DNA of 64,000 nucleotides from Branchiostoma lanceolatum. Its lineage: Eukaryota; Chordata; Leptocardii; Amphioxiformes; Branchiostomatidae. Location of the stretch: assembly GCF_035083965.1 (NCBI RefSeq), contig NC_089726.1:15257501-15321500 (forward strand), written 5' to 3'. How positions within the stretch are numbered: the stretch's first letter is position 1; each line of letters opens with the position of its first letter. This document shows positions 35,501 to 46,352 of the stretch, one piece after another. The notes under the pieces were generated by a model. It searched no databases. It saw only the letters and a list, made by a program, of their open reading frames with translations, and was not told the origin of the DNA. Both the position numbers and the translations under genes were made by a program.

Positions 35501-37969
35501 ACATCGGCCGCGTCTTGTGGGGGAAATAAAAGTAATCATTGATACTTCATTCAACGATCTCTGGTTTCAGTTTGACATAGTCAAATTCAAGCTTACAGGT
35601 CAGTTTTAAAGGAACAAAACATACGTTTCCCCTTCGGATTATTTGTCAATATTTAGCATCTTTATCAAGTGCCACTAACTACGAATATAAACAGAAAGGT
35701 AAATGGCATCAGTAGATGGTAATAGTTTGTCACACGCAGTTTGAAAACATGGTGAGTGAATCAAAGAATGATGAAATTAAACTCTACCTGGGAAAGAAAA
35801 CGTAGCAATAAAGCCTTCTCCAGATAACCCTGTCCCACCGTAACTTCCCGCGTGGTAATGAACCAAAAGAGATCCTGACGAGGACATTATCACATTCGGT
35901 GGGGCGAAGCTACCATTCTCCTCTCCACAGAACTGTCCTAGTGATGGTGCTGATATAGATGAACCGTCATATATTGTCACAGATGGTTCGGACAAAGTGC
36001 ACCAATACACGACAGGGAAGAAACTAAATTCTTCAAACTGCAGTTGGACTTGTCCCACGGGTGCTTGAATGACCCAGTCACACGTGGTCTGTGCTTGGAT
36101 CGGGTTAGGGTAGTTAGGTGATGTGAAGTTTCTTGTCGGGCTGTCTTTGTTCAGGGTGCCTCCACAGTTTTGTCCCATTGACCCTAGACATATTGAAAAA
36201 AATTAACTTTTTCTATCATCTGAGTATGTGAACTTATTCAAACTTCGATGAGTCATATGAATTCAGATACACCGCTGGAAATAAGTACTTGATATGTCTC
36301 CAACATGTCAATCCCTTTATTCTGGTCAATGATGCTGCTAAGTCTGTTTATGTGCATTTTGACGATTTGTGTTTTGAGAGTTGATAAGTTGCTTGAGCAA
36401 TATCCCCATTGAAGTGGTTAACAACTTTCTAACGTCATCAAATTGTCCCAGTACGGAGAGCCAATCTTAAAGTCATTCCGACTCGTATTCCCTGTCGTCT
36501 GAGTCATATTTTACCCACGACTGTCAGATAGCGTAGTCAAGTGAGAACCAAGTATGGTGTTTGCTATTTGGAAGCAATAAGTGACAGGTTAAGGAATGGG
36601 ACGGACATATAATCGTCTGGGAGGCCGTGCAAAAGTGTCCGTAGCCCCGTGCATAAGTGTCCGTACCCCGGTGCAAAATTGTCCGTACCGCTTGCAAAAT
36701 TATCCGTACCCCCATGATGATACATAAGTGTCCGTACCGGTATACCCCTGTACAAAAGTATCCGTACCACCGCCAAAAAAACTAACTTAATCAACAACTC
36801 ATCTCTTTTACTACCAGTTTTTGAATTGCTTTTTGCCTATTTGCTACTGTACATTTTTTCAAGGATATGGTTAATCAACTCTGCAAAGTAAGTTGAGAAT
36901 GAATTGTACATTGAGCCAAATGTACAAAAGATACGTCGCTGACCATTATTGGACGAGGTCATCAAGATTTGACCTTTGTACAGCATAATGTCACTAGTTG
37001 ACGAGCGCGCAAATATCCAACACGACAGACGTAGACATATTCCTACCTGTATACTTTTTAGGCTAACAAGGCGTCAAATGCTTCATGAGATCGAGAAAAT
37101 AACGACACATAGATGGAATATGCTACAGTTTTTACCACCCATTTTTATACTCTCTGGTCTTTATACCAATCAACCAAAATACTTCAACTTTGACCTTGTG
37201 TCATGGAATCATTTTTAATCTCAGCAAAAATTTTGTCGCACAACATTTGTACACCTGTTGTGGTACGCTTGTGAATGCGACAACTACAGATTAAATGATT
37301 GTCTTCTGTGATCTCCCTACGCACGAATTACGCAACACCAGCACGGATTTACATGTGAGACTGTTCCTTTTATTCTAAAACACAACATTACGGGGAACAT
37401 GCATGAAAGCTGTCAATATATCAATATTTCCCTCGATAATTTTCCTGTACATATCTACATGACGGTCACCAGATGAAGCCTTCAGGCTTTGTTGTTGTCC
37501 TAAACACCTCACCACAAAAAGTTCTTAACATCGCGTTCAGCAAAAAAAAAAAAAAAATCAAACCAAGACACGGAAAGCCCCGTGAATGTCTTCTCAGTAG
37601 CCTGATAGATGACTGCAAGTTGTATTTAGACCAGAACATTAGAACGGACACTCATGTGTTCCAATATCTTAGCAGCAAACAAACAACAATGAGTCAGCAT
37701 GTACAAAGACGTACACTGATCTGGTTGTAAATTTCAGTTTAACCATATTTTTGTCGATTCACAACTAACAACAGTCAATATTATCATTATCATTATTGTT
37801 GTCATTACAAAGACAATAAAAATTCAATCTGTTTATCCCAAAGTGCTCTTTTGTAGTGTCTAGTTGAAGTGATGGGAAATATTTAGAGTTTGTAGGGAAC
37901 ACACTCACCTGACATGGCAAGATTCAGCATCAGCGCCATTATCAAAACGTACTTGCCGCACGAGAGCAT
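29563..37969 (-). CDS. Gene A: CUB-(EGF-FA58C)x3-mucin-TM receptor-like protein (15 exons)
   Basis: Minus-strand exons 37969-37909, 36183-35788, 35513-35394, 35056-34746, 34559-34418, 33942-33832, 33729-33419, 33269-33128, 32958-32848, 32716-32403, 32261-32120, 31956-31131, 30252-30196, 29874-29827 and 29614-29563 join in phase to 1047 residues. Order: signal peptide 1-20; CUB 21-152 ([25 protein letters not shown]); three EGF modules (DHCASSPC, then CLCP or CLCT, EYVGT) alternating with three FA58C/discoidin domains ([39 protein letters not shown]-like ends); Thr/Ser mucin stalk about 720-955; Gly-rich TM about 966-989; tail with NPLY (Tyr1029). Module borders are phase 1; each FA58C is split by a phase-0 intron. 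CUB and discoidin domains usually bind proteins, lipids or glycans at the cell surface. The specific role is unknown. An adhesion or uptake receptor is inferred. Confidence 0.88.
30284..31006. mobile_element. Inverted-repeat element in gene A intron 12
   Basis: The left end TAGAGTCAATTCCATG (30284 on) and the right end (reverse complement TAGAGTCAATTCCACATTAC) are inverted repeats of about 28 bp including ACCGAGAGGGT. The body carries many scattered half-palindromes such as TTGGAACA, TTAGAACA and TTCAAACA. No coding frame. A target duplication is not clear. Confidence 0.65.
34080..34375. repeat. GC-rich block in gene A intron 5
   Basis: This 300-bp block between the two exons after the first FA58C domain is far richer in G and C than its surroundings. 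It has repeated GGGCCCCG and CCGGCCGGGCC words, and CCAATT-CCGG words near each end. It is probably an inserted repeat. No coding frame and no second copy seen here. Confidence 0.5.
36624..36775. repeat. Minisatellite in gene A intron 1
   Basis: Six imperfect copies of a 22-28 bp unit around GTGCAAAAGTGTCCGTACC. The first three are 22 bp apart; later copies are spaced by short inserts. Confidence 0.8.
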
Positions 37970-38079
37970 TTTTCCCGCTTGTCTCCCTCAAACAGCTAGT
38001 TCACTATACGAATCGCGACGATTCAACTAGGAAACTACTATCTGACAACAGTCGACTAGTCAAAATTAGTTCAGAACCT

Positions 38080-38290
38080 TTAATTTGTTTTACGACACCC
38101 CTAGCTGTCCCAAAATCCTTTACGGTAAACAAATCAATTCTTGTCCAATGATATGACATCGTTAGAAGTGATTGACAGCAAATTGTTCTCTGCGGCTCGG
38201 TTATCTTGTGCATACGGTAGGGTGTTTGAACTAACCAATGCAAATTGATTTGACCAATGTATGTCGTGACTTTATTGGTTTCCTCGTCGA
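38080..38290 (-). promoter_or_regulatory. Promoter of gene A, conserved with B and C
   Basis: About 110-320 bp upstream of the gene A start. It shares blocks with the same region of B and C: ATTTGTTTTACGACACCCC, a TTGTTCTCT-like word, TTATCTTGTG (38201-38210; a GATA-type site on the minus strand) and CCAAT boxes (38234-38238, 38253-38257, plus ATTGG near 38274). No TATA box is evident. Confidence 0.5.
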
Positions 38291-38622
38291 GGAGTGTCTA
38301 GAACTAGTGTTGTACCCCAAAACACAAGCCTATAGACCTTATAGAAGTCTTCTTTATTTTGCATTGATTATTCACAAATTTGCATGTTTTGCTCCTACTT
38401 TGGAAGTGTAATGTTTCTACGTCAAATAAAGAATCCTTCTATCTTTTATGGAAGTGTTGTGAAATTCCGTTGTCATGCTACCCAGCTATTTGAGCACCGA
38501 TCTATATAGTGTTACCTATTTTGCTTTCCCATGTGTTATTTCACATCATTGACTTTAACACTGCGATGTATACCATAATCTAAAACGATCTGGACAAACA
38601 CACATCATGATATGTTGTTCAT

Positions 38623-38628
38623 TTTATT
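38623..38628 (-). promoter_or_regulatory. Probable polyadenylation signal of gene B
   Basis: AATAAA on the minus strand about 515 bp after the gene B stop, in the same context (next to an ACATGGC word) as in genes A and C. Confidence 0.5.
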
Positions 38629-39141
38629 GCACATAAATGAAACATGGCTATGTACAGCTATGTATACGATGACAAAGAATTAGCTCCGAGAATATGATAG
38701 TAGCTGCTATGTACATGCAGATGGCTTTCGTGAGTGTGTAATTTTCGATCTTTTTCCAAAAACATTAATTAGTATTGAAACAGTTAACATTCTTGAATGA
38801 TTTCACATAACGTTAGAAAACTGATACGAAAAAGGGCTCTTGGTAAAAACATTTCATTGTGATTTGTTCAATCTTATATCTTCATCTACTGCTGTATGAG
38901 ATAAGTGTCTCAGATATACAAGGGCAGCATAATGGCATATAGAAGAGATTTGTTCTTGAATATACATGTACTATAAAAAATGGATTTTTTAAAGCTTTGG
39001 AGACGTCATCGTCGTTCATGTTTATCTAGCCCAAGATTACACAAGAATGTAAACAATTGTCTATTTGGCCGATGTTAGCTAAAGGAGAATACAACCGAAG
39101 TTTCTACGGTCTCAATGTCATTACCAATGGTGATAAGGTCG

Positions 39142-42100
39142 TCAAGCACAGCTGTCATTCACGGCGAGGCCAAGTTTATTGGGATCGTTCATTCTGAAAT
39201 GTCAGAAAAGGATTATTTATTCAATTGTGTCACAAAACAATACTTTATGTATATCGCACAAGTTCACAACACTGTGCATGCAATGCAAAGCAATGTAGCC
39301 TATCTAACACAATTACATACATCTTCTTTCTATTAGCCAACTATATTTGTGAATAGAAGTGAAGTCAATCAAAAAGACCCGCGGATCATACAAACAATTG
39401 TTTACCAAAGACTCCCGCATTGGAAATCATTAACAATGTTTATGATTATGTAATTACAGCTATGTGAAGTTAAATATTAAGAAGGGACTCACGCTCCATA
39501 GAGGGGGTTTCCTATCGCCACCTCAGCATCGATATTGTTTCTGTAGATATGGACACACACCATAAACCTTCACACAACAAATTTGGTGCGATATCTATAG
39601 CGTTAAAGCGTTGATTCGGATAGGTGTAATTAGGTAGTCTTAATCTTTGCTCACTATGACGAGATGTCAAGGACATACCGCATGTGTGTGCGGCAATAGT
39701 AACAGTTAACTCTACAGGAATGTTTGAATACCGCACTTGTGCAATCACATTAGATACCATGAGGCGAGAGGCACATGTAAATGTTTATATTGGGTCATCG
39801 CGTTTACTTCTGTGATCAAAAGGCACCCGACAGGGAATATCAGTTATGACTCGTTTTGTAAGCGAATGTAAACAACTCACGGTTTAGGATCAATGTTGCT
39901 CTCGCCAAGACGTTCCATCGGTACCCCACAAGCCTCCGAATTCCTGTAACACCATATATCATTGAAATATAGATGAAAATAATATTGTATAATAAGTTTC
40001 ATTGAAATGTTATATAGACGTTTCATAAAAATCCATAATGATTATAGTTGCAGTGAAACAAATAAAAAAATATACGAAACATAATGATGGGTTTGAAACT
40101 AAGTATACATTGTCTACTTTACCCATTTCTGATGCTTTATCAGCTATGCAGAACATAACGCCTGGTTAGGTAACCGGCAGAAAAAGGAGGATGGGTTCCC
40201 CGTATACTAACTAGGATGGCACAAAGACTAGTAAAACAAACTATACATATTTCCTTCAAACTTATCAGAGTGCAATCACAAACACTGTTTTGCTCATATG
40301 GATTAATTTGAGAGGACTCCCATTCAACAGACAAAATGGTGGCGTCTTTACCTTCCGCGTCGTCTGCAGATGAAGACAGTGACCCCCACTCCGACCAGGA
40401 CCACTACACCCCCTGCGGCCCCTGCAGCAGCGAACACCGCGGTGTTACCTCCTCCTCCACTGTCGCCAGACTGTTCCGCCTTGCCACCATCCTTAGCCCC
40501 TGTGGTGCACTTGGAGTTACTTTCCGTCGTCTTCTTAAGTTCGGATTTCGTTGTTTTAACTGGAAGTGGTGTGCTGGTCTTCATCGTTGTTACTTTCGCA
40601 GACGTTTCCACCATTGATTTTGTTGTTGATTTTGTCGTTGCCACATGTGTTGTTCTTTTGGCTATCTCCGACGTTTTTGCCATAGGCGTCGTTGCTGTTG
40701 CTGAAGTTGCAGTAGTTGTTGTGTGTGGTGCTGTTGTTTCCTCTGTTGTTTCTACTTCAGGCATATTTGCAGATGTTTTTAGAGTTGGTACCGATGTTGT
40801 TCCTTGCGTTTCAGCCATAGGCGTCGTTGCTGTTGCTGTAGTTGCAGCAGTTGTTGTGTGTGGTGCTGTTGTTTCCTCTGTTGTTTCTACTTCAGGCATA
40901 TTTGCAGATGTTTTTAGAGTTGGTACCGATGTTGTTCCTGGCGTTTCAGTCATAGGCGTCGTTGATTCTGGTGTAGTTATCGCTGTAGATATTTCCAATG
41001 TCGTAAATGACGGCGTTTCTGACGTTTCACTCGGAGTTGTTATTGTCGTTGAGACAGCGAGAGGAGTTGATGACATGGCTGTTGTCAAATCGGCTGTAGT
41101 CTGACTGAGACTGGTTGTAGGCATTTCAGTTGTTCCAGATCGTGTAGATGGGAGGAGAGTTGTTTGCATTGTTGTTGATGTTGTTGCAACTGTAGGCTGT
41201 GTAGTTGACCTATCGGGTGTTGATGTTGTTGATGTAGTTTGAGCAACCGTTGACACGTCTTCCGTTGTTGTTGCATGGGTTGTAGGGATGGCTGTAGTAC
41301 TAGGTGCCGTGGTTGTTGGTTGGGTTGGCACTGGGGGAGCTGGTTCTGTGGTATAGTGAAATAAGGTTGGATTAAATTCGTTTGATACGCAACGCTACCA
41401 AATGTCTGTTTGTAGAAGAGATGCTCCCTAAGCGTCTCTGTCAATAGTTTAAACATTGGCAATACTACAGAAATCAGATAAGTGTGTTCCTTACCTTCAC
41501 ATCCTAACAACTCTATTCGGAGCCGTATGAAAGCAGTCGTGTAGTCCTGGGGGTTCACTCGTATAATGGAAGTGGTGACTGCGTGCTCGAGGTCATTACC
41601 AACCACAGTAGGACCGTCCGAATTTGCACTGAATACCTTGAGAATCAAACACGAGACAACAGAAAGGTTTAGTACGTTCCTGTTTGATATGAACATGGGG
41701 TAAACATGCCCTTCACGGGCTAAATGTTGTCTACTTCTTAAGCTTGCTTATCTCATATTTGTTATTCTATAAACCGCATGAAAATAACAATACACATTAT
41801 ATGACTGATACCTTGCCACTGTTTGATCCAGTCTCTTGGTATGCTGAGAAGTCGTCCTCTGTATCTCCGTAGAGAAGCCTGTAGCTCTTGACATGCCCTC
41901 CCCACAAACCCTGTGTCTGGATCCCGGTGATGATGGTTCTGTTGTTAAAGTTGACCTGTAACCACTGGTTAGTGTTGACGATGTTTGGTTGCCAGGCACG
42001 TGGACCGTTCAGTCGGCCTTTGGAAGCCTCGTATAGCGGTGTCTCTGATGATGCCGAGATCTGGCTGTCCTCAATGTTGCCATTTGCCATCCCGAGTGGC

Positions 42101-44922
42101 AGCAAGCATGACGATTTCAACACTGAATGAAACATAAACGAACCCCATATAATTGACGATAAATTTTATATTTTATGACGACAATTACATCTATGTATTA
42201 TCTATTCTTGTTACCTTGACATCGTGTCCCGACATACTCTGACGTACACAGACAGCGGAAACCGGCCGTCCCATCCACACATGTCCCTCCGTTGGCACAA
42301 GGCGATGATGCACAGTAGTCGACGTCAACTTGTGGGAAAACAAATCAACAGTTTGAATTGTTGTACCGTTATACGAGTATTTCGAATAATTCAAAACCAC
42401 ATAGGAGCTAAGAAAAATACCAATTCTTTTTAAATCCAGTTCCCATAAACCATGCTTTAAATAGCAAATTATGTATTCAAACGCATGAAAGTTTCACACG
42501 CTTACTGATGAAGACATATGTAAACAAATGGTATCATTTTATATGTAATCGCAAACAAAGGTTATCAGATAAAAAGAGCTGAACCTACCTATTTCACACT
42601 GCAAACCAGTGAATCCAGCGGCACAAGAGCAGTTGTATCCATTCGGTGTGTCTGTACACGTCCCTCCGTTCTGGCACACAACGTCAGTACAGTCTGCATG
42701 ATCTTATAACAAAAACGATCCTATATGATCTTAATACAACTATGTATAGAATATCGGGTGATTATTGATAATGATAACTTTATTTCAAGTTCATGCCCAA
42801 AGGCTAATTGCAGACAAACAAGTACATGGAGATACATGAAAATCGAAATAGTTATCTAGTCTACTGTGAAAGTTCTATGTTGAATATGGTTGACTATACT
42901 TAGGTTTAACTTCTTTTTGAAGGCAGTGGAAAATGATTATTATCGACTGTACATGTGTAATACGAAGTGACAAAGCAATACGTGAACACCACTTTCAGCA
43001 ATACATTTTGTAGATATCATTGGTAAATTAGTTAGAAGTTTTAGGGAATGAAAACAAATCTACCTGGGAAAGAAAACGTTGCAATGAAGCCTTGTCCAGA
43101 TGTAAGACCAAAACCTCCCGAATAAAACCGTACCAACAGAGACCCTGACGATGACATCACCACGGCTGGTGGCGCGTAGATACCATTCTCATCTCCACAG
43201 TACTGTCCTAGTGACGGGGCTGATGTAGATGAACCGTCATTCATTGACACGTATGAGTTAAAGTCAGTACACCCAAATGTTGATGGTGCAAACGTGAAGA
43301 CCTCAAACTGCAGCTGAATTTGTCCCATAGGTGCTTCGATGATCCACTCGCAGGTTGTCCGCGCTGGGATCGGGCCGGGGTAGTTGGGTGATGTGAAGTT
43401 TCTTGTCGGGCTGTCTTTGTTCAGAGTTCCTCCACAGGTTTGTCCCATCGCGCCTAGAAATAATAATAAAGGTAATACACATATGAAACGTATCATGTCG
43501 CCTCATAGTGGACGAATATGTTAAACAGTTGCTGTTTGCTAAAACAATCACAATCGATGCATGATGTGCATTATTATTTTTATGTTTGTGTGCACATGCT
43601 TGCCCTTCCTGATGTCAATTTATGGATTTTGGATTTTATTGGAATTGCAAGAGCGCAATACACGTGGGACACAGGCAGCTATTGCTGGTGTCGTGACCCA
43701 CACACATAATGTACCCGTTTTTTTACACTTGGGTGGAGTGGGGAAAGTCTTGAAAAGTGCCTTTTTAGTTTTTTCTTAAGGGCACAAGATCGGTGGCGTC
43801 AGGATTCGAACCCGGGACCCCTGGGTTCTGCGTCGAAAATCCTGCCGTTACGCCACACGACCCCACTAATTTATGATTTAAGAGATGATAAATTGACAGC
43901 AATATACCAGTAATGGAGATAACCTTTTTATGAAATTCATTTGATGAAAGTGCTGCAGGACAGATAGTCTATCGCAATGACATTTAGTCCCATATTCCTT
44001 GCCCTCTGAGTCATATTTTACCAAAGACAGGACAAAACCCTAATCAACTGATAACCACACGCGAATGTTTGAACTGTCCTTATCTGGATACAATAGGTGA
44101 CACGTTAAGAAATCAGAATTACGAAAAAGATCGCTTTTGCCAAACAGTCTGTCGTTTTGAACTCATAAGAGGGGCTACTCTAGGTATCGATCTGTGTGTC
44201 TAGATTGACACTTACCAAAGGTTCTTTGTGAATACATGGATACAGTTAATCAAATTTCACACACCCGGGGCCAAAGGGGCGACAGATAAGTTAAGGAAAA
44301 ATCTATTGTTTGAAGAGCAGAGGTCAGTTTAGTCAACGACTATGTAGATCTAATATCAAACCTTCAGTAAGAAATGAAGACTGGTATTTGAAACCATGTA
44401 ACTGCATCGACGGAAAACTATGAATATCTATAGCAGTAAAATAAAATAAAATAAAATACAAACACAAACGGATGATGAAATTTGCTGAGTAGCTGACGTA
44501 AATTCAACATTTCTGTGCAAATGGCGCAGCCTATATACAGCACACTGTAACTATAGTTTAGGGACAAGCCGACGTCCCTCGTAAGCAACAGATCTATTAT
44601 AGATATAAATCTGAATGGTCAAGAACCATGCTACTTCTTAACGTACAAACAAGACAAACAGTACTGTCAATCACACCTAACGGCACGGATGGTGATGAAA
44701 ACCCGATAACACGAGCACCGTATCATGTAAATCCGGAATCATAATGTTCGTATGTGTGTGTATTAATGTACCGGGTTATAACAAGGAGCAGAGACAGAAT
44801 ACTAAAACAAAAATAGACCGGTCGTTGTCACAAAACATGTTCTTGGAAAAGCACTCACCTAACTGCCCGAATGTCATCAGCATCAGCAGTCCTACAACGT
44901 GGTAATCGCAATATGGGATCAT
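39142..44922 (-). CDS. Gene B: CUB-EGF-EGF-FA58C-mucin-TM receptor-like protein (10 exons)
   Basis: Minus-strand exons 44922-44859, 43453-43064, 42702-42589, 42328-42215, 42122-41812, 41636-41495, 41345-40352, 39943-39881, 39540-39493 and 39193-39142 join in phase to 763 residues. Order: signal peptide (MIPYCDYHVV start), CUB 22-151, a divergent EGF (CQNGGTC, CAAGFTG) 152-189 with no counterpart in A or C, a family-type EGF 190-227 (DYCASSPC), one FA58C 228-378, a Thr-rich stalk with a 45-residue tandem duplication, a TM helix [19 protein letters not shown] followed by RRRGR, and a tail with NPLY (Tyr745), ending VNDSCA. Same exon phases as A. Likely a cell-surface glycoprotein; ligand unknown. 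Confidence 0.88.
40681..40950 (-). repeat. 135-bp tandem duplication in the gene B mucin exon
   Basis: CATAGGCGTCGTTGCTGTTGC starts at 40681 and again at 40816; a partial third start is at 40951. The unit is 135 bp, so it adds 45 residues in frame (PEVETTEETTAPHTTT core). The two copies differ at only a few bases. Confidence 0.88.
43747..43864 (-). mobile_element. tRNA-derived SINE, copy 2
   Basis: On the minus strand the head reads GGGGTCGTGTGGCGTAACGG with B box GGTTCGAATCC, matching copy 1 at 818. It is truncated or diverged after about 90 bp. It lies in gene B intron 1. Confidence 0.7.
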
Positions 44923-45019
44923 TTTGCCCGCTGGTGTTCCTTAATCGTCCCACAATTGGTAAGAATCTGCCACGACGAAACAGAACAGCTATCTGAGAAC
45001 ACTTAAACCAGGTATGTAA

Positions 45020-45250
45020 TTACCAAATTTGTTTTATGACACCCCTATCCCAAAAGCCTTTGCGTCATCTATTACTAATTTATTCCCCTATTGATATGAC
45101 TTAATTAGGGCGTGTGCAGTGGTGGCTGGCAGCGGTTTGTTCTCTTCAACTATCTTATCTTGTTCAAACAGAAGGGCGTGATGATATTTGTTCTGACCAA
45201 TGGGCACTGTTATCACCAAGGCATGCCGTGATTCTATTAGCTTCTTGCCA
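45020..45250 (-). promoter_or_regulatory. Promoter of gene B, conserved with A and C
   Basis: Shared blocks with A: AATTTGTTTTATGACACCCC (45026 on), TTTGTTCTCTTC, TTATCTTGTT (45155-45164) followed by AAACAGAAGGGCGTG, TGACCAATG (near 45194) and CGTGATTCTATTAGCTTC. Same order and similar spacing as upstream of A and C. Confidence 0.5.
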
Positions 45251-45822
45251 GATATTTCTCGAGAAATATCCAACCGCTATGGACTAGTTTATAATTATCG
45301 ACATATTTTGCATTACTAAAGTTGTTGATGTTATTTTGACGAATCCATGCTAATAACAGTTTTGAAGTTAAATCGTATCTGAACATTTAAGATGGAATGT
45401 TCTCCTGTCTGACAATGTTGCTATCCTGCTACGTTAGAAGGTTTACTATTTTGACAGTGCCTCTAGGGTGGTACAATCTTTTTGTTCTTCCAAATTGTTC
45501 TATTTCATTTTCTTTACAGGTGACTGAACTGGTGACAAAACGAACCGGTAGCAAGAGATGATATGTACCTCTACGCGCTATCATTGTTGTTCTTCAACGA
45601 CAAAAAACTTAACGTGCTGTGATCTGGTCTGCGCAGTGTTGTTGGTATAACATTGACCACCCAAGTGATATTAACGGTGCACTTTGATTAACAGATGAAA
45701 GATGGAGCTTCTTGGAAAATTCTTAATGAATTTTGCTCCAGGTTGCACACATGTTGGCGCAAACGTTACCTCATACAATGCACATAATAGTTTTGACAAA
45801 CTCGTGTTAAGATAGCTTAATC

Positions 45823-45828
45823 TTTATT
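45823..45828 (-). promoter_or_regulatory. Probable polyadenylation signal of gene C
   Basis: AATAAA on the minus strand about 525 bp after the gene C stop, next to GCATGGC as in gene A. Confidence 0.5.
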
Positions 45829-46352
45829 CTATTGCACTTAAACAAAGCATGGCATGTACAAGTATTTACACAATTGTTGTCAAAAATATTATGACAATGA
45901 AATTTCATAACTTTCGTGATTGTAGAATCTTCTAATAATCCATTCAACGAAATTTCACGAGAAATAACCAAACCCAAGTATCTCGTGGTTATACACATAA
46001 TGTCAAAAGAATGTCCTTCTTTGATTTCAATATTAGTCATTGTGCAACTCCAATGTGGATACCCTGCCTGAAAAGTCGGCAGTGGCACGCTACTATGATA
46101 TATGATATACATATGAGTATCTTAGCGTCAAGTAACTAGTGAAATCCGTCGCTCAACTATGTAGTAATGCAGTTTTTTATGCTTCACTGCTGAAAAAGCT
46201 TTGATCATTGCAATGTTATACATCTATGTCCAAAAGACAGGAAAGTGTTCATAAACTCCCGTTTTATCTATACTGTATACAAAAAGAGGGAATTCTCCGA
46301 CACAGTTGGAGTTCCAATGTCCTCGTGACCATGACTACTGATGATGACATCG

